Assembly (NCBI GenBank): GCA_948468385.1
Contig: CAOKHZ010000005.1
Span: 62,001 to 126,000 of the forward strand
DNA length: 64,000 nucleotides
DNA from: an uncultured Faecalicatena sp.
GTDB lineage: Bacteria > Bacillota > Clostridia > Lachnospirales > Lachnospiraceae
Reading direction: 5' to 3'
Made by a program: the position numbers and the translations under genes. Of this stretch, positions 35,267-43,722 are shown one piece after another. The notes beneath the pieces were generated by a model. It was not told the origin of the DNA. It saw nothing but the letters and a program-made list of their open reading frames with translations, and made no database searches. Numbering within the stretch: the first letter of the stretch is position 1; each line of letters opens with the position of its first letter.

Positions 35267-36964
35267 ATGTCAACAAAAGCATATTATCCAATTAGTGAAA
35301 TTGGCAAAGGCAAACCTGGATTCTCCAAGACGAGGTCCATTATCGAGGCGGCATTTTACGGGAACAACGTCGTTCCGGTCAACACGTTGAAGGAGGCGTA
35401 TAACCTGGCAGCGGGTTCTCCGGGAACCGTCGTGACCGACATGCCGGTATATAGGGGCGAGGAGTTCGGTTTGGACGCGGACGCGAAGGTGTTGTTGTTT
35501 AACGATGGCGCCATCACGGGTCGTTATGCTACCGCGCGCCGCATCGCCGGCGAGCCGGGAGTGGATTGCGAGGCACTTGACAAGGTGGCCATGGACGCGA
35601 TTTATTCCTCTCGTTTTAAGACGATGTACCATGCGACCGTATATGCGGGACTCGATCCGGAGTTCATGGTGAAGTGCCACCTTTTGATTCCGGAGGGCGA
35701 GGAGAACATCATGTACAACTGGATGCTGAACTTCCAGTATATGTCCGATGATTATGTAAAGATGTACAAGGCTTCCCAGCCGGTTGGCGACGGAAAAGAG
35801 CCGGACATCTATATTTTCTCTGACCCGCAGTGGGTACCGGTCGAGGCTCCGGGAGTCAGCTTTGACTGCTTAAGCGATCCGGCCAAGAAGACGCTGTGCT
35901 ATTTCAACACCGAGACGAACTGCGCATGCATCCTTGGCATGAGATATTTTGGCGAGCACAAGAAGGGTACGCTTACGATGGTATGGGCAATCGCGAACCG
36001 TAACGGATACGCTTCCTGCCATGGCGGACAGAAAGAGTACCTTCTTCCGGACGGCAGCAAGTACGTTGCATCCGTATACGGACTGTCAGGATCCGGCAAG
36101 TCCACGCTGACGCACGCGAAGCATGGCGGCAAGTATGAGATTAAGGTATTGCACGATGACGCGTTCATCATCAACACCGACACATGCGCGTCCATCGCCA
36201 TCGAGCCGACGTACTTTGACAAGACGGCGGATTATCCGACCGGATGCGAGGACAACAAGTATCTCCTGACCGCGCAGAACTGCTCCGCGACGCTTGACGA
36301 CGAGGGCAAGATTCAGCTCGTGACAGAGGATATCCGTAACGGTAACGGCCGTGCCATCAAGTCCAAATTGTGGTCACCGAACCGCGTGGACAAGATTGAC
36401 GCCCCGGTAAACGCTATCTTCTGGATCATGAAAGACCCGACGATCCCACCGGTAGTGAAATTGAAAGGTGCTTCTTTGGCATCCGTCATGGGAGCGACTT
36501 TGGCCACGAAGAGGTCTTCCGCGGAGCGTTTGGCTCCTGGCGTTGACCCGAACAAGCTGGTAGTCGTACCATACGCGAATCCGTTCAGGACCTATCCGTT
36601 GGCGAACGATTATGAGAAGTTCAAAAAGCTGGTAGAGGAGAAGAACGTGGATTGCTACATCGTCAACACGGGCGACTTCATGGGCAAGAAAGTACAGCCG
36701 AAGGACACGCTTGGCATTTTGGAAGCCATCGTGGAGAAGAGGGCAAACTTCCACAAGTGGGGACCGTTCTCCGACATCGAAATCATGGATTGGGAAGGAT
36801 TTATCCCGAACATGGAGGATTCGGAGTACGTTGGGCAGCTGAAGGCTCGTATGAACGACCGTGTCAACGAGATTGAGGCATTTGGCGTGAACAAGGAAGG
36901 CTATGACAAGTTGCCGGATGACGCGCTTGCGGCAATCAAGAAAGTGGTAGATGAGCTGAATTAA
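35267..36964 (+). CDS. pckA: Phosphoenolpyruvate carboxykinase (ATP)
   Basis: A 565-residue ATP-dependent PEPCK. The kinase-1a P-loop GLSGSGKSTLTHAKHG and the metal-binding VLHDDAFIINTD are present, as is the adenine/arginine region near ATKRSSAERL. It interconverts oxaloacetate and PEP; in gut Clostridia it often works in the carboxylating direction in fermentation. It has its own promoter and an AAGGAGG site, and ends before a strong terminator, so it is a single-gene unit. Confidence 0.97.
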   Translation: MSTKAYYPISEIGKGKPGFSKTRSIIEAAFYGNNVVPVNTLKEAYNLAAGSPGTVVTDMPVYRGEEFGLDADAKVLLFNDGAITGRYATARRIAGEPGVDCEALDKVAMDAIYSSRFKTMYHATVYAGLDPEFMVKCHLLIPEGEENIMYNWMLNFQYMSDDYVKMYKASQPVGDGKEPDIYIFSDPQWVPVEAPGVSFDCLSDPAKKTLCYFNTETNCACILGMRYFGEHKKGTLTMVWAIANRNGYASCHGGQKEYLLPDGSKYVASVYGLSGSGKSTLTHAKHGGKYEIKVLHDDAFIINTDTCASIAIEPTYFDKTADYPTGCEDNKYLLTAQNCSATLDDEGKIQLVTEDIRNGNGRAIKSKLWSPNRVDKIDAPVNAIFWIMKDPTIPPVVKLKGASLASVMGATLATKRSSAERLAPGVDPNKLVVVPYANPFRTYPLANDYEKFKKLVEEKNVDCYIVNTGDFMGKKVQPKDTLGILEAIVEKRANFHKWGPFSDIEIMDWEGFIPNMEDSEYVGQLKARMNDRVNEIEAFGVNKEGYDKLPDDALAAIKKVVDELN

Positions 36965-37006
36965 TCGGCGTCACGGCACATTGGTACAGAGATAAATAAC
37001 ATGTAG

Positions 37007-37054
37007 AAGGTTCAATATTAGTTGGAGAAATCCGGCTAATGTTGAACCTTTTTT
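37007..37054 (+). terminator. pckA terminator
   Basis: AAGGTTCAATATTAG (37007-37021) pairs with CTAATGTTGAACCTT (37036-37050) with one mismatch, followed directly by TTTT. A typical intrinsic terminator. Confidence 0.85.
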
Positions 37055-37088
37055 GCTTTATAGGAACTTCGTTCTCTATAAAGCAAAA
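37051..37088. repeat. Long hairpin element beside GGATGCGCAC
   Basis: TTTTGCTTTATAG (37051-37063) pairs with its complement (37076-37088), with GAAC/GTTC continuing the stem around a TTC loop. It is followed by CCCCGTCCGGGG and then GGATGCGCACGGC, the segment that also follows a hairpin at the window start. Likely a dispersed palindromic element that begins inside the pckA terminator T-run. Confidence 0.5.
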
Positions 37089-37233
37089 CCCCGTCCGGGG
37101 GGATGCGCACGGCTTGTGAATCCAACCATGCCATGTGGCACGACAAGTATGCCAGATGGCTTGTGCAAATCGGACTTCTTGTGTATGATGTGAACAAAAA
37201 TATAAAAGTCCTATCGGGCAAAAGGAGGTCAAT

Positions 37234-37794
37234 ATGAAAAAATTAAGAAACATGGGTATGATGGCGTTATTGGTGGTGGCAATGATAGGTTGTCTGTCGG
37301 GATGCACCCCATCCTCTGCACAAAGCGGGGACGGAAAAGATGCAAAAGATACCGCGAAGGCGGGAGCGGCGGACTTAGAGTCCATTTATATTTATGGCGA
37401 GGCGGTACCAAATGACATGGATGACGAGGATTATGACCTATATCAGTTAAAGTTGTTTACCGATGGCAGGTATGAATTGGTAAAGACGGAGGGAGCGCAT
37501 GGTTATGAAATGCTTTTAGGCATTACCACAATTATGACTACGGGTACTTATGAAAACGGCGAGGCAGTGGACGGTTTGATTCCTTGCAAATTGACGGCGG
37601 ACAGGATTATATATAATTCTTATTCCGATTTGGGCGGCTATAACATCACGATTGACACCGAGGATGCCGTTTATCCGGTAGAGATGCCAGGAAACAAAAT
37701 GACGGAGGAAAAAGATTTCAAGGCAATGTATGGGGACGCGACGATTTACCTCATCGAAGATACGAACGCGTTTTCACTGACGAATGAATGGTAG
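37234..37794 (+). CDS. Small secreted lipoprotein of unknown function
   Basis: A 186-residue protein with an N-terminal signal sequence and lipobox LSGC (Cys24), so it should be a membrane-anchored lipoprotein. The mature part begins with a polar spacer (TPSSAQSGDGKDAKDTAKAG) and is otherwise soluble and acidic. I do not recognise its domain. AAAGGAGG precedes the ATG. It stands 130 bp ahead of the two-component genes; a link to them is possible but not shown. Confidence 0.8.
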   Translation: MKKLRNMGMMALLVVAMIGCLSGCTPSSAQSGDGKDAKDTAKAGAADLESIYIYGEAVPNDMDDEDYDLYQLKLFTDGRYELVKTEGAHGYEMLLGITTIMTTGTYENGEAVDGLIPCKLTADRIIYNSYSDLGGYNITIDTEDAVYPVEMPGNKMTEEKDFKAMYGDATIYLIEDTNAFSLTNEW

Positions 37795-37924
37795 TCGCAT
37801 AGCTTAACGGTTGTTTAAATATGGCGGTTGGATGGCAAAATAAAAATGGTTTGGGAGGGCTTTCATAAATTCGGTGAACGTGATATCATGAAGGATAAGT
37901 GAATGATCGCCGGGAGGGAACGAC

Positions 37925-38635
37925 ATGTTAAAGATAGCCATCGTGGAAGACGAGGGTCAGGAAGCAAAAAAATTGGAAGAATTTTTGCGACGGTATCTGG
38001 CGAAGAAAGAAATGTCATGGGAAGTCGTCCATTTTTCCAACGCGGAAGACTTTTTGGAGCGATGCCGGTCTGGGTATCAGCTTTTGTTCATGGATATTGA
38101 ACTTCCGGGAATGAACGGTATGGATGCTTGTCGAAAATTGAGAAGTTTTGATAAAAGTATGACCATCGTGTTTACCACGAACCTTGTGCAGTATGCCGTG
38201 GACGGGTACGAGGTTGATGCCGTGGACTTTATGGTAAAACCGATACAGTATTATGATTTTTCCATGAAAATGCAGAAGGTCATGGTCAACATCCGGCAAA
38301 AAAGTGATAAGAAAATAGAGTTAAAGTGCACGTCGGGCGCGTACGTGGCCTGGGTTTCCAATATTGATTATGTGGAAGTGATGCGGCATTATCTGATATA
38401 CCATGTAAAAGGGAAAGAATACCGGGTGCGTGGCGTGATGCGCGAAGTGGAACGTGAACTGCGGCTTTATGGTTTTTCACGATGTAATAATTCTTTCTTG
38501 GTAAACATGGGGCGTGTCGAAGCGGTACAAGACGGCATGCTCTTGATTGAAGGGTATGAAACGGGGTTGCCGATTGGAAGGACATATAAGGAAACGTTTC
38601 TTATGGAGTTTACAAATTACTTGGGTGAAGTGTAG
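37925..38635 (+). CDS. Response regulator, LytTR (AgrA/LytR) family
   Basis: A 236-residue two-domain regulator. The receiver domain has an acidic pocket (IVEDE), the phosphoacceptor aspartate in LLFMDIELPGMNG and a lysine in FMVKPI. The C-terminal LytTR DNA-binding domain begins around residue 130 (IELKCTSGAYVAW). Such regulators usually pair with GHKL-type kinases, and one follows after 97 bp. Target genes are unknown; the adjacent phosphatase-like gene is a candidate. Confidence 0.93.
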   Translation: MLKIAIVEDEGQEAKKLEEFLRRYLAKKEMSWEVVHFSNAEDFLERCRSGYQLLFMDIELPGMNGMDACRKLRSFDKSMTIVFTTNLVQYAVDGYEVDAVDFMVKPIQYYDFSMKMQKVMVNIRQKSDKKIELKCTSGAYVAWVSNIDYVEVMRHYLIYHVKGKEYRVRGVMREVERELRLYGFSRCNNSFLVNMGRVEAVQDGMLLIEGYETGLPIGRTYKETFLMEFTNYLGEV

Positions 38636-38663
38636 CGTCGGAGTACGGATGGCGACGATGCAT
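38634..38663. repeat. Dispersed palindromic element, copy A
   Basis: AGCGTCGGAGTACGGATGG at the end of the response-regulator gene matches the core of copies near 28901, 42850 and 45529. A degenerate inverse arm (TGTCGGCG) follows within 45 bases. Confidence 0.45.
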
Positions 38664-38732
38664 CATGTCAAACTCGGATGTCGGCGTTTCCATCCATACA
38701 ATGGCGTTGGCTTTAAAAAAGAAGGTGAAAAA

Positions 38733-40070
38733 ATGCTTGAGCTGATATTTTTCGTGATTGCAAAAATGTTTTATACAGTACGTTTGTTAGCCGGAATGAA
38801 CATTGTAGCCCATTTCATGTTGGAAAAGAGAAAATATTTCCTTTGCGGCATGGGAGCGAATGCCGTCGTGCTCGTGCTAGGAGGGGCGTTTGCTTTCTGG
38901 AGTGACAAAATCCTGCACCTTCCTTTTCAAATGGTCCAAGTGATTTATGGCTCACATTATGTTGGAATCTCACTGTTGATTTTGTTGATCGTCTTTATTA
39001 GCTATCGGGGAAATGGCAATGCGTTTTTGTTTGTGTACATGCTGGGGTATGCGCTGGAATGCGTGGTACATGGGTTTTCCAAATTTTTTGTGGAAGCCAA
39101 AATCGTGGAAGATGGAATGACGTCGCCACTCGGAGTGTGCATAAACGGCATCATTTTTTTCATAGTATATGGTGGGGTGTATGTATTGTTTCGGAAAACG
39201 TACAAAAGGGGAATCAGGCTGGCAGTAGGCCAAGGGAAGGGACTTACCCTCTTTTTATGCGCGGTAATCTTTCTTTTAATATATTTGCGGTTTGAACTTT
39301 TACTCCTGCGGAGCATGGCTTTTGACAAGACCTATGCATGGGGAATTGACTTCATGCTGTTTGTCATCCCGCTATTGTTTTTGTGGTCCATGATGCGGGA
39401 AGTATGGGTTAAAAAACTAAATTCCGACTTGGACGTTTTAAAATTCATCTTGTCAGAAAAGGAAAGGCAATATGCCATTTCTAGAGAAAATATAAGGATT
39501 ATCAATCATAAAAGCCATGATTTGAAGCGAATGGTGCATGCGTTTCGAGTGGCTTCGGGGGAAGATAAAAGCGCGTCCTTGCAAGAAATCGAGGAGGCGG
39601 TTGACAAGTATGACAGCATGGCGAATACTGGAAACAAGGTCATCGATGTCGTAGTGTCGGAAAACGGCCTATATTGCAAGGAGCACGGGATTGACCTGAC
39701 ATATACCATTGACGGCGGCAGCCTTTCCTTTATGAGGGACACGGACGTATATGTCATGTTTGACAATTTGTTCGCAAACGCGATAGAGGCGGTGCAGAGA
39801 CTTACCGATGAGACAAAGCGGCATATCAGCATCACCGTGAAGCAGAACAGATGCTTTGTCGTCATACAAAGCAGGAATTATTTTGCAGGGGCGCTCGTCA
39901 TGGAACAAGGAGTGCCTGAAACGACTAAAAAAAATAGGGAGCGTCATGGATTTGGCTTGCCGAGTATTCGCTATACGGTGGAGAAGTATGGAGGAAAGAT
40001 GACGATTAATAGTGAAAACGAGGTGTTCGTCGTGACATTGATGCTTCCGATAGGAGCAAGGGCGAGATGA
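38733..40070 (+). CDS. GHKL sensor histidine kinase
   Basis: A 445-residue sensor with about six N-terminal membrane segments and no large extracellular domain. A cytoplasmic helical region contains INHKSHDLKRM, with the histidine likely phosphorylated. A HATPase_c_5 domain follows (MFDNLFANAIEAVQ and RHGFGLPSI for the N and G boxes). This is the AgrC-like class that often senses peptides. The ATG at 38733 follows GAAGGTG; the in-frame extension from 38547 overlaps the regulator and is rejected. Its stop overlaps the next gene (ATGA). Confidence 0.9.
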   Translation: MLELIFFVIAKMFYTVRLLAGMNIVAHFMLEKRKYFLCGMGANAVVLVLGGAFAFWSDKILHLPFQMVQVIYGSHYVGISLLILLIVFISYRGNGNAFLFVYMLGYALECVVHGFSKFFVEAKIVEDGMTSPLGVCINGIIFFIVYGGVYVLFRKTYKRGIRLAVGQGKGLTLFLCAVIFLLIYLRFELLLLRSMAFDKTYAWGIDFMLFVIPLLFLWSMMREVWVKKLNSDLDVLKFILSEKERQYAISRENIRIINHKSHDLKRMVHAFRVASGEDKSASLQEIEEAVDKYDSMANTGNKVIDVVVSENGLYCKEHGIDLTYTIDGGSLSFMRDTDVYVMFDNLFANAIEAVQRLTDETKRHISITVKQNRCFVVIQSRNYFAGALVMEQGVPETTKKNRERHGFGLPSIRYTVEKYGGKMTINSENEVFVVTLMLPIGARAR

Positions 40071-41449
40071 GAAAGAAAAATCAAAAATTTGCGTTGTTTT
40101 CATTTGAGTATATTTTGATTATATTGTTGATGGTGGTAACGGTGTCGGCTTGCGTCGGATGCGGGCATACGCCGGATGGCGCGGCAAAAGATTCGGAAAG
40201 GAACATGGAAGATGCGGCAGACGGCGCAAAAGGCGGTCAAGCGGAAAATGCAGAAGAACCGCAGGGGTGCCGACATGTTTTTGAAGCGTGGGACATTGTG
40301 GAGGCAACTTGCAGCCAGCCGGGAACGAAGATGAGGCGTTGCAAGGAATGCGGGATGGAGGAACGTGTGGAAATTCCGCTTTGCGGGCATGTGGCGGATG
40401 AGACGGGAATGTATTGTAAGTTTTGTAAAACGGATTTTCCGTATACGTTTGTATTAAAGGAAATGGGAACGGAAGTGGAGACACATACGGACCTGCAACT
40501 ACAATACTTGTCTGGTGACAGTGGCGCGGTTTTGGAGTATGCGGCAGGCATGGAGGAACTGGGTGGACCTAAGGCGGTGAACTTTTCATGGGACGTGACC
40601 GGCGTTAGTCAGGGGAATTACGTGGTGCAAATTTCCTTGTCGGAAAATTTTGACGATGCCGTCAGTTATGCGACGGCGGATACGCAGGTGGACGTTCGCA
40701 ATTTGTATATTGCCTCGGATTATTTTTGGCGGGTGCAGTTGACGGATGCGTCCGGTGAGACTTATTGCTCGCCGACATCGACGTTTTCTACCACGGACGT
40801 CGCGCCAAGGGTGATTTATGTGGAGGGCGTGAGCAACGTCCGGGACTTGGGCGGCTGGGTCAACGAGGACGGGAAACGGATTCGGCAAGGGATGATTTAT
40901 CGTAGCGGACAGTTAAACATGAACACGGGAAAGGCGATTGAAAACACGATCACGGAAAATGGAATGGACACGATGGTGAACGTGCTTAAAATAAAGACGG
41001 AATTGGATTTACGTTCTGGTACGGGGAAAATCAAGGAAAGTCCATTGCCCGACGTTGCATACGTGCATTATCCGATGAAGCTCGAGGCGACGTTTATTTC
41101 GGACTATAGCGAGGATATCTGCGAAATTTTCCATATTTTGGCAGATGAAGAGAACTATCCCATTGACATGCACTGCGTGGTGGGAACGGATCGTACGGGC
41201 GCGATGGCGTATTTGATTCATGGCTTGTTAGGAATGACGGAGGAGGATTTGGAGAGGGATTATCTGTATTCCAATTTTGCCAATATCGGTGGAGAACGAA
41301 CGATGGATAATATTAGTAAAGGCTATGTCTCGTATGTGAACGAATACGAGGGAGCGTCGCAAAGTGAAAAAATCTATAATTGCCTTTTGGACATCGGGGT
41401 TCCCAAGGAGGATTTGGATGCCGTTTGCAACCTCCTGATAGAGGAATGA
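40067..41449 (+). CDS. Secreted tyrosine-phosphatase-like protein with zinc-ribbon-like segment
   Basis: A 460-residue protein. A membrane-anchor or lipoprotein signal (ILIILLMVVTVSAC) is followed by a cysteine/histidine-rich stretch (CSQPGTKMRRCKEC, PLCGH, YCKFC), then a beta-rich fibronectin-like part, then a Y_phosphatase3-type domain. That domain has NVRDLGGW and the catalytic HCVVGTDRTG loop with C370 and R376. Dual-specificity or lipid phosphatase activity outside the cell is the inference. It is coupled to the sensor kinase by a 4-bp overlap, so the three genes form one operon. Confidence 0.85.
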   Translation: MRKKNQKFALFSFEYILIILLMVVTVSACVGCGHTPDGAAKDSERNMEDAADGAKGGQAENAEEPQGCRHVFEAWDIVEATCSQPGTKMRRCKECGMEERVEIPLCGHVADETGMYCKFCKTDFPYTFVLKEMGTEVETHTDLQLQYLSGDSGAVLEYAAGMEELGGPKAVNFSWDVTGVSQGNYVVQISLSENFDDAVSYATADTQVDVRNLYIASDYFWRVQLTDASGETYCSPTSTFSTTDVAPRVIYVEGVSNVRDLGGWVNEDGKRIRQGMIYRSGQLNMNTGKAIENTITENGMDTMVNVLKIKTELDLRSGTGKIKESPLPDVAYVHYPMKLEATFISDYSEDICEIFHILADEENYPIDMHCVVGTDRTGAMAYLIHGLLGMTEEDLERDYLYSNFANIGGERTMDNISKGYVSYVNEYEGASQSEKIYNCLLDIGVPKEDLDAVCNLLIEE

Positions 41450-41529
41450 ATTTTGAAAACGGGCAATATCGGCGTATGGACGCAAAAATCGTCATTTTCT
41501 ACAAAATTTGATTTTCTATTTCATTCCAG

Positions 41530-41558
41530 TTGTAAAATGGAATGGAATGCGATATAAT
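41530..41558 (+). promoter_or_regulatory. Promoter of the 6S RNA
   Basis: TTGTAA (41530-41535), 17-bp spacer, perfect TATAAT (41553-41558). Start expected near 41565, giving a precursor of about 70 bases before the 6S core. Confidence 0.7.
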
Positions 41559-41629
41559 AATACTCGTGAAAGACAGAGTCAGGCGACGAGGAAGGCATTC
41601 GTTTCTCTAGTCCCTCTGCCGATGAAAAT

Positions 41630-41815
41630 GGTATTGACCTGGAATGTTCGACAGCCTTGTCATTTTGAACCTACAAAACTTTAAACGGGATTCCTACATT
41701 TCTGTAATATGTCAGGCCTCCGAGATACGCAGTGGAAGACAGAAAAGCAGATGCGGTTGCCCACCTAGCTTCAGGCTAGGAGTCAAAATACAGGGAACGG
41801 CATTTTGGGCTATAC
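41630..41815 (+). ncRNA. ssrS: 6S RNA
   Basis: A non-coding stretch that folds as a long interrupted hairpin. The closing stem CCTGGAATG (41638-41646) pairs with CATTTTGGG (41801-41809). The next stem ATTTTGA pairs with TCAAAAT, and a 6-bp hairpin CCTAGC/GCTAGG stands at the 3' side of the central bubble. The closing ends (ATGTTCG and CGGCAT) resemble the conserved 6S closing stem. It has a strong promoter and a terminator and no convincing coding frame. 6S RNA binds the housekeeping RNA polymerase as a promoter mimic in stationary phase. Exact ends are approximate. Confidence 0.78.
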
Positions 41816-41826
41816 AAAAGATGAGT

Positions 41827-41857
41827 AGCAGCTACATGAAAGTGTAGCTGCTTTTTT
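41827..41857 (+). terminator. 6S RNA terminator
   Basis: AGCAGCTACA pairs with TGTAGCTGCT around a 6-base loop and runs into a T-tract at 41852-41857. A textbook intrinsic terminator. Confidence 0.88.
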
Positions 41858-41905
41858 CCAAGTCCAAGCAAAATCGAAGGACTTGGGTGGATGGAAAAAA
41901 GGATG

Positions 41906-41935
41906 TTGACAGTTACTGGTGTTTTGCGGTATGAT
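41906..41935 (+). promoter_or_regulatory. Promoter of the yihY-like gene
   Basis: TTGACA (41906-41911), 18-bp spacer, TATGAT (41930-41935), 66 bp before the ATG. A hairpin (CCAAGTCC/GGACTTGG) lies just upstream. Confidence 0.65.
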
Positions 41936-42001
41936 AAAGTGCATTTTGATGGAAACTGCCGGGGCGCGCATGCGGCCGTGGCATAAGGCGAGGAAGTATT
42001 T

Positions 42002-42835
42002 ATGAAGAAGTTCGAGCGTGTAAAAAACAGAATTCTTAAGGTTGCTGCAATCATTAATTCCCATCATACTGGTGCGTACGCGGCGCAGGCGGCATATTTT
42101 TTTATGCTGTCGTTGATTCCCATCATCATTTTGCTGATTACGATGGTGCAGTTTACCAACGTTTCACAAGAGGAAGTGCTCGAGGCGGTAATGCAGGTGT
42201 TCCCGACCAGCGTGGAGGCCATGGTTCGTTCCATCGTGATGGAGGTTTATAGTCAGTCGGGGGCCACCATTTCCCTGAGCGTGGTTATGGTGATTTGGTC
42301 GGCGGGGAAAGGCGTGTTGTCCATTACTTCGGGGTTGAACTGCATTTATGATAATACGGAGACGAGGAATTACGTGTACTTGCGGCTGCGGGCTTCGTTA
42401 TATACGGTGTTGTTCATCGTGGCCATCGTGTTGTCATTGGTGTTTTCCGGCTTTGGTAATTCCATCGCGCTGCTTGTACAAAAACATGTTCCGGTCGTTG
42501 CCCCGTTTATTGATTTCATAATCCAGATTCGTACGCATCTGAACTTGGTCGTATTGATTTTATTTGGCGCGACGATTTATAAATATTTGCCAAACCGCAA
42601 GGACGACGCGAAGACGACGATGCGCCATCAATTGCCGGGAGCGTTGTTTACCGCTTGCGGGTGGTTGCTGTTATCGATGGTGTTTTCCATCTATCTGGAC
42701 ATTTTCCGGGGATTCAGTAGCATGTATGGCAGTATGACGACCATCATATTGGTCATGATTTGGCTGTATATGTGCATGTACGTGATTTTGCTGGGCGGGG
42801 AGATGAACGCGATATTGGAAAAGTACGCGGGGTAA
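42002..42835 (+). CDS. YihY/BrkB-family membrane protein
   Basis: A 277-residue polytopic protein of the YihY (formerly RNase BN-like) family. It has about six membrane helices and the conserved AYAAQAAYFFMLSLIPI near the N terminus and SMYGSMTTIILVMIWLY near the C terminus. Function is unsettled: it is not a ribonuclease, and roles in envelope transport are suspected. It has its own promoter and is a single gene. Confidence 0.92.
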   Translation: MKKFERVKNRILKVAAIINSHHTGAYAAQAAYFFMLSLIPIIILLITMVQFTNVSQEEVLEAVMQVFPTSVEAMVRSIVMEVYSQSGATISLSVVMVIWSAGKGVLSITSGLNCIYDNTETRNYVYLRLRASLYTVLFIVAIVLSLVFSGFGNSIALLVQKHVPVVAPFIDFIIQIRTHLNLVVLILFGATIYKYLPNRKDDAKTTMRHQLPGALFTACGWLLLSMVFSIYLDIFRGFSSMYGSMTTIILVMIWLYMCMYVILLGGEMNAILEKYAG

Positions 42836-42849
42836 TCCCACGGTGGGAA

Positions 42850-42897
42850 GCGTCGGCGTATGGATGGCGACGTGGCTTGTCATCCGTATGCCGGCGC
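42850..42897. repeat. Dispersed palindromic element, copy B (best copy)
   Basis: GCGTCGGCGTATGGATG (42850-42866) pairs with CATCCGTATGCCGGCGC (42881-42897) in a 17-bp stem with three wobble or mismatched pairs. This is the most complete member of a family also seen near 28901, 38634 and 45529. Confidence 0.6.
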
Positions 42898-42967
42898 AAA
42901 CCAGGCATAAGCCCTTGTAAAAGGTGTGTGTTGCATGCAAGATCACAAATGAGGAAAGGGACAAATT

Positions 42968-43615
42968 ATGAGATTATATTTTGTAAGACATGGAGAAACG
43001 GACTGGAACAAGGCAAGGCGGGTGCAGGGGCATTCGGACATTTTGCTAAACGAGTATGGAAAATATTTGGCGCGGGAGACGGCCGTTGGGCTTGCAGACG
43101 TGCGATTTGACCTTGCGTATACGAGTCCGCTTATGCGTGCGCGGGAGACGGCCGAGCTGATTTTGGATGGGAAACAAGTTCCCATTGTCGTGCATGAAAA
43201 AATCAAGGAATTGGGGTTTGGAGCGTACGAGGGAATTTGCATCAGCGGGGAGCACAAGGCACCGGAGACGGAAGAATTTAACAAGTTCTTTACCGATACC
43301 GCGCATTACGTCCCGGCACAAGGCGCAGAGTCGATAGAGGAATTGTTGGGGCGCACGCGGGAATTTTTGGAGGAACTGTATCAGGATCAGGAGCTTCGCG
43401 ACAAGACGATTTTGGTTTCCTCGCACGGGGCGGCGATGACGGGGCTTTTAAACAATATCAAGGGTAAGACGGAGGTGGCGGATTTCTGGAAGCAGGGAGT
43501 GCCGCCCAATTGTGCCGTGACGATCGTGGACGTGGAGGACGAAAAGGCGACGATTGTCGCCGAGAACGTGGTGTATTATAAGGAGCCGGTGCGGGCGTGG
43601 AAAGTGGGAGAATAA
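42968..43615 (+). CDS. Histidine phosphatase family protein
   Basis: A 215-residue phosphoglycerate-mutase-like phosphatase. The phosphohistidine motif is FVRHGETDW (H8), with RARETAELI and a distal SSHGAAMTG histidine. The length fits broad-specificity phosphatases of the PhoE/GpmB type rather than glycolytic mutases. The substrate is not predictable. The ATG follows GAGGAAAGGG. A hairpin terminator follows the stop. Confidence 0.92.
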   Translation: MRLYFVRHGETDWNKARRVQGHSDILLNEYGKYLARETAVGLADVRFDLAYTSPLMRARETAELILDGKQVPIVVHEKIKELGFGAYEGICISGEHKAPETEEFNKFFTDTAHYVPAQGAESIEELLGRTREFLEELYQDQELRDKTILVSSHGAAMTGLLNNIKGKTEVADFWKQGVPPNCAVTIVDVEDEKATIVAENVVYYKEPVRAWKVGE

Positions 43616-43619
43616 CGAG

Positions 43620-43662
43620 CCGCATTCTCCACTAGAAACAAGGAGAATGCGGTGATTATTTT
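43620..43662. terminator. Terminator between convergent genes
   Basis: CCGCATTCTCC (43620-43630) pairs with its complement (43642-43652) and is followed by TGATTATTTT. It serves the phosphatase gene and possibly the convergent ABC-F gene. Confidence 0.7.
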
Positions 43663-43722
43663 GCCCCAATCATAGATGTTTATTGTCGTGTCCACTTTGG
43701 TGAAAGCTTGTTTTTGATAAAG

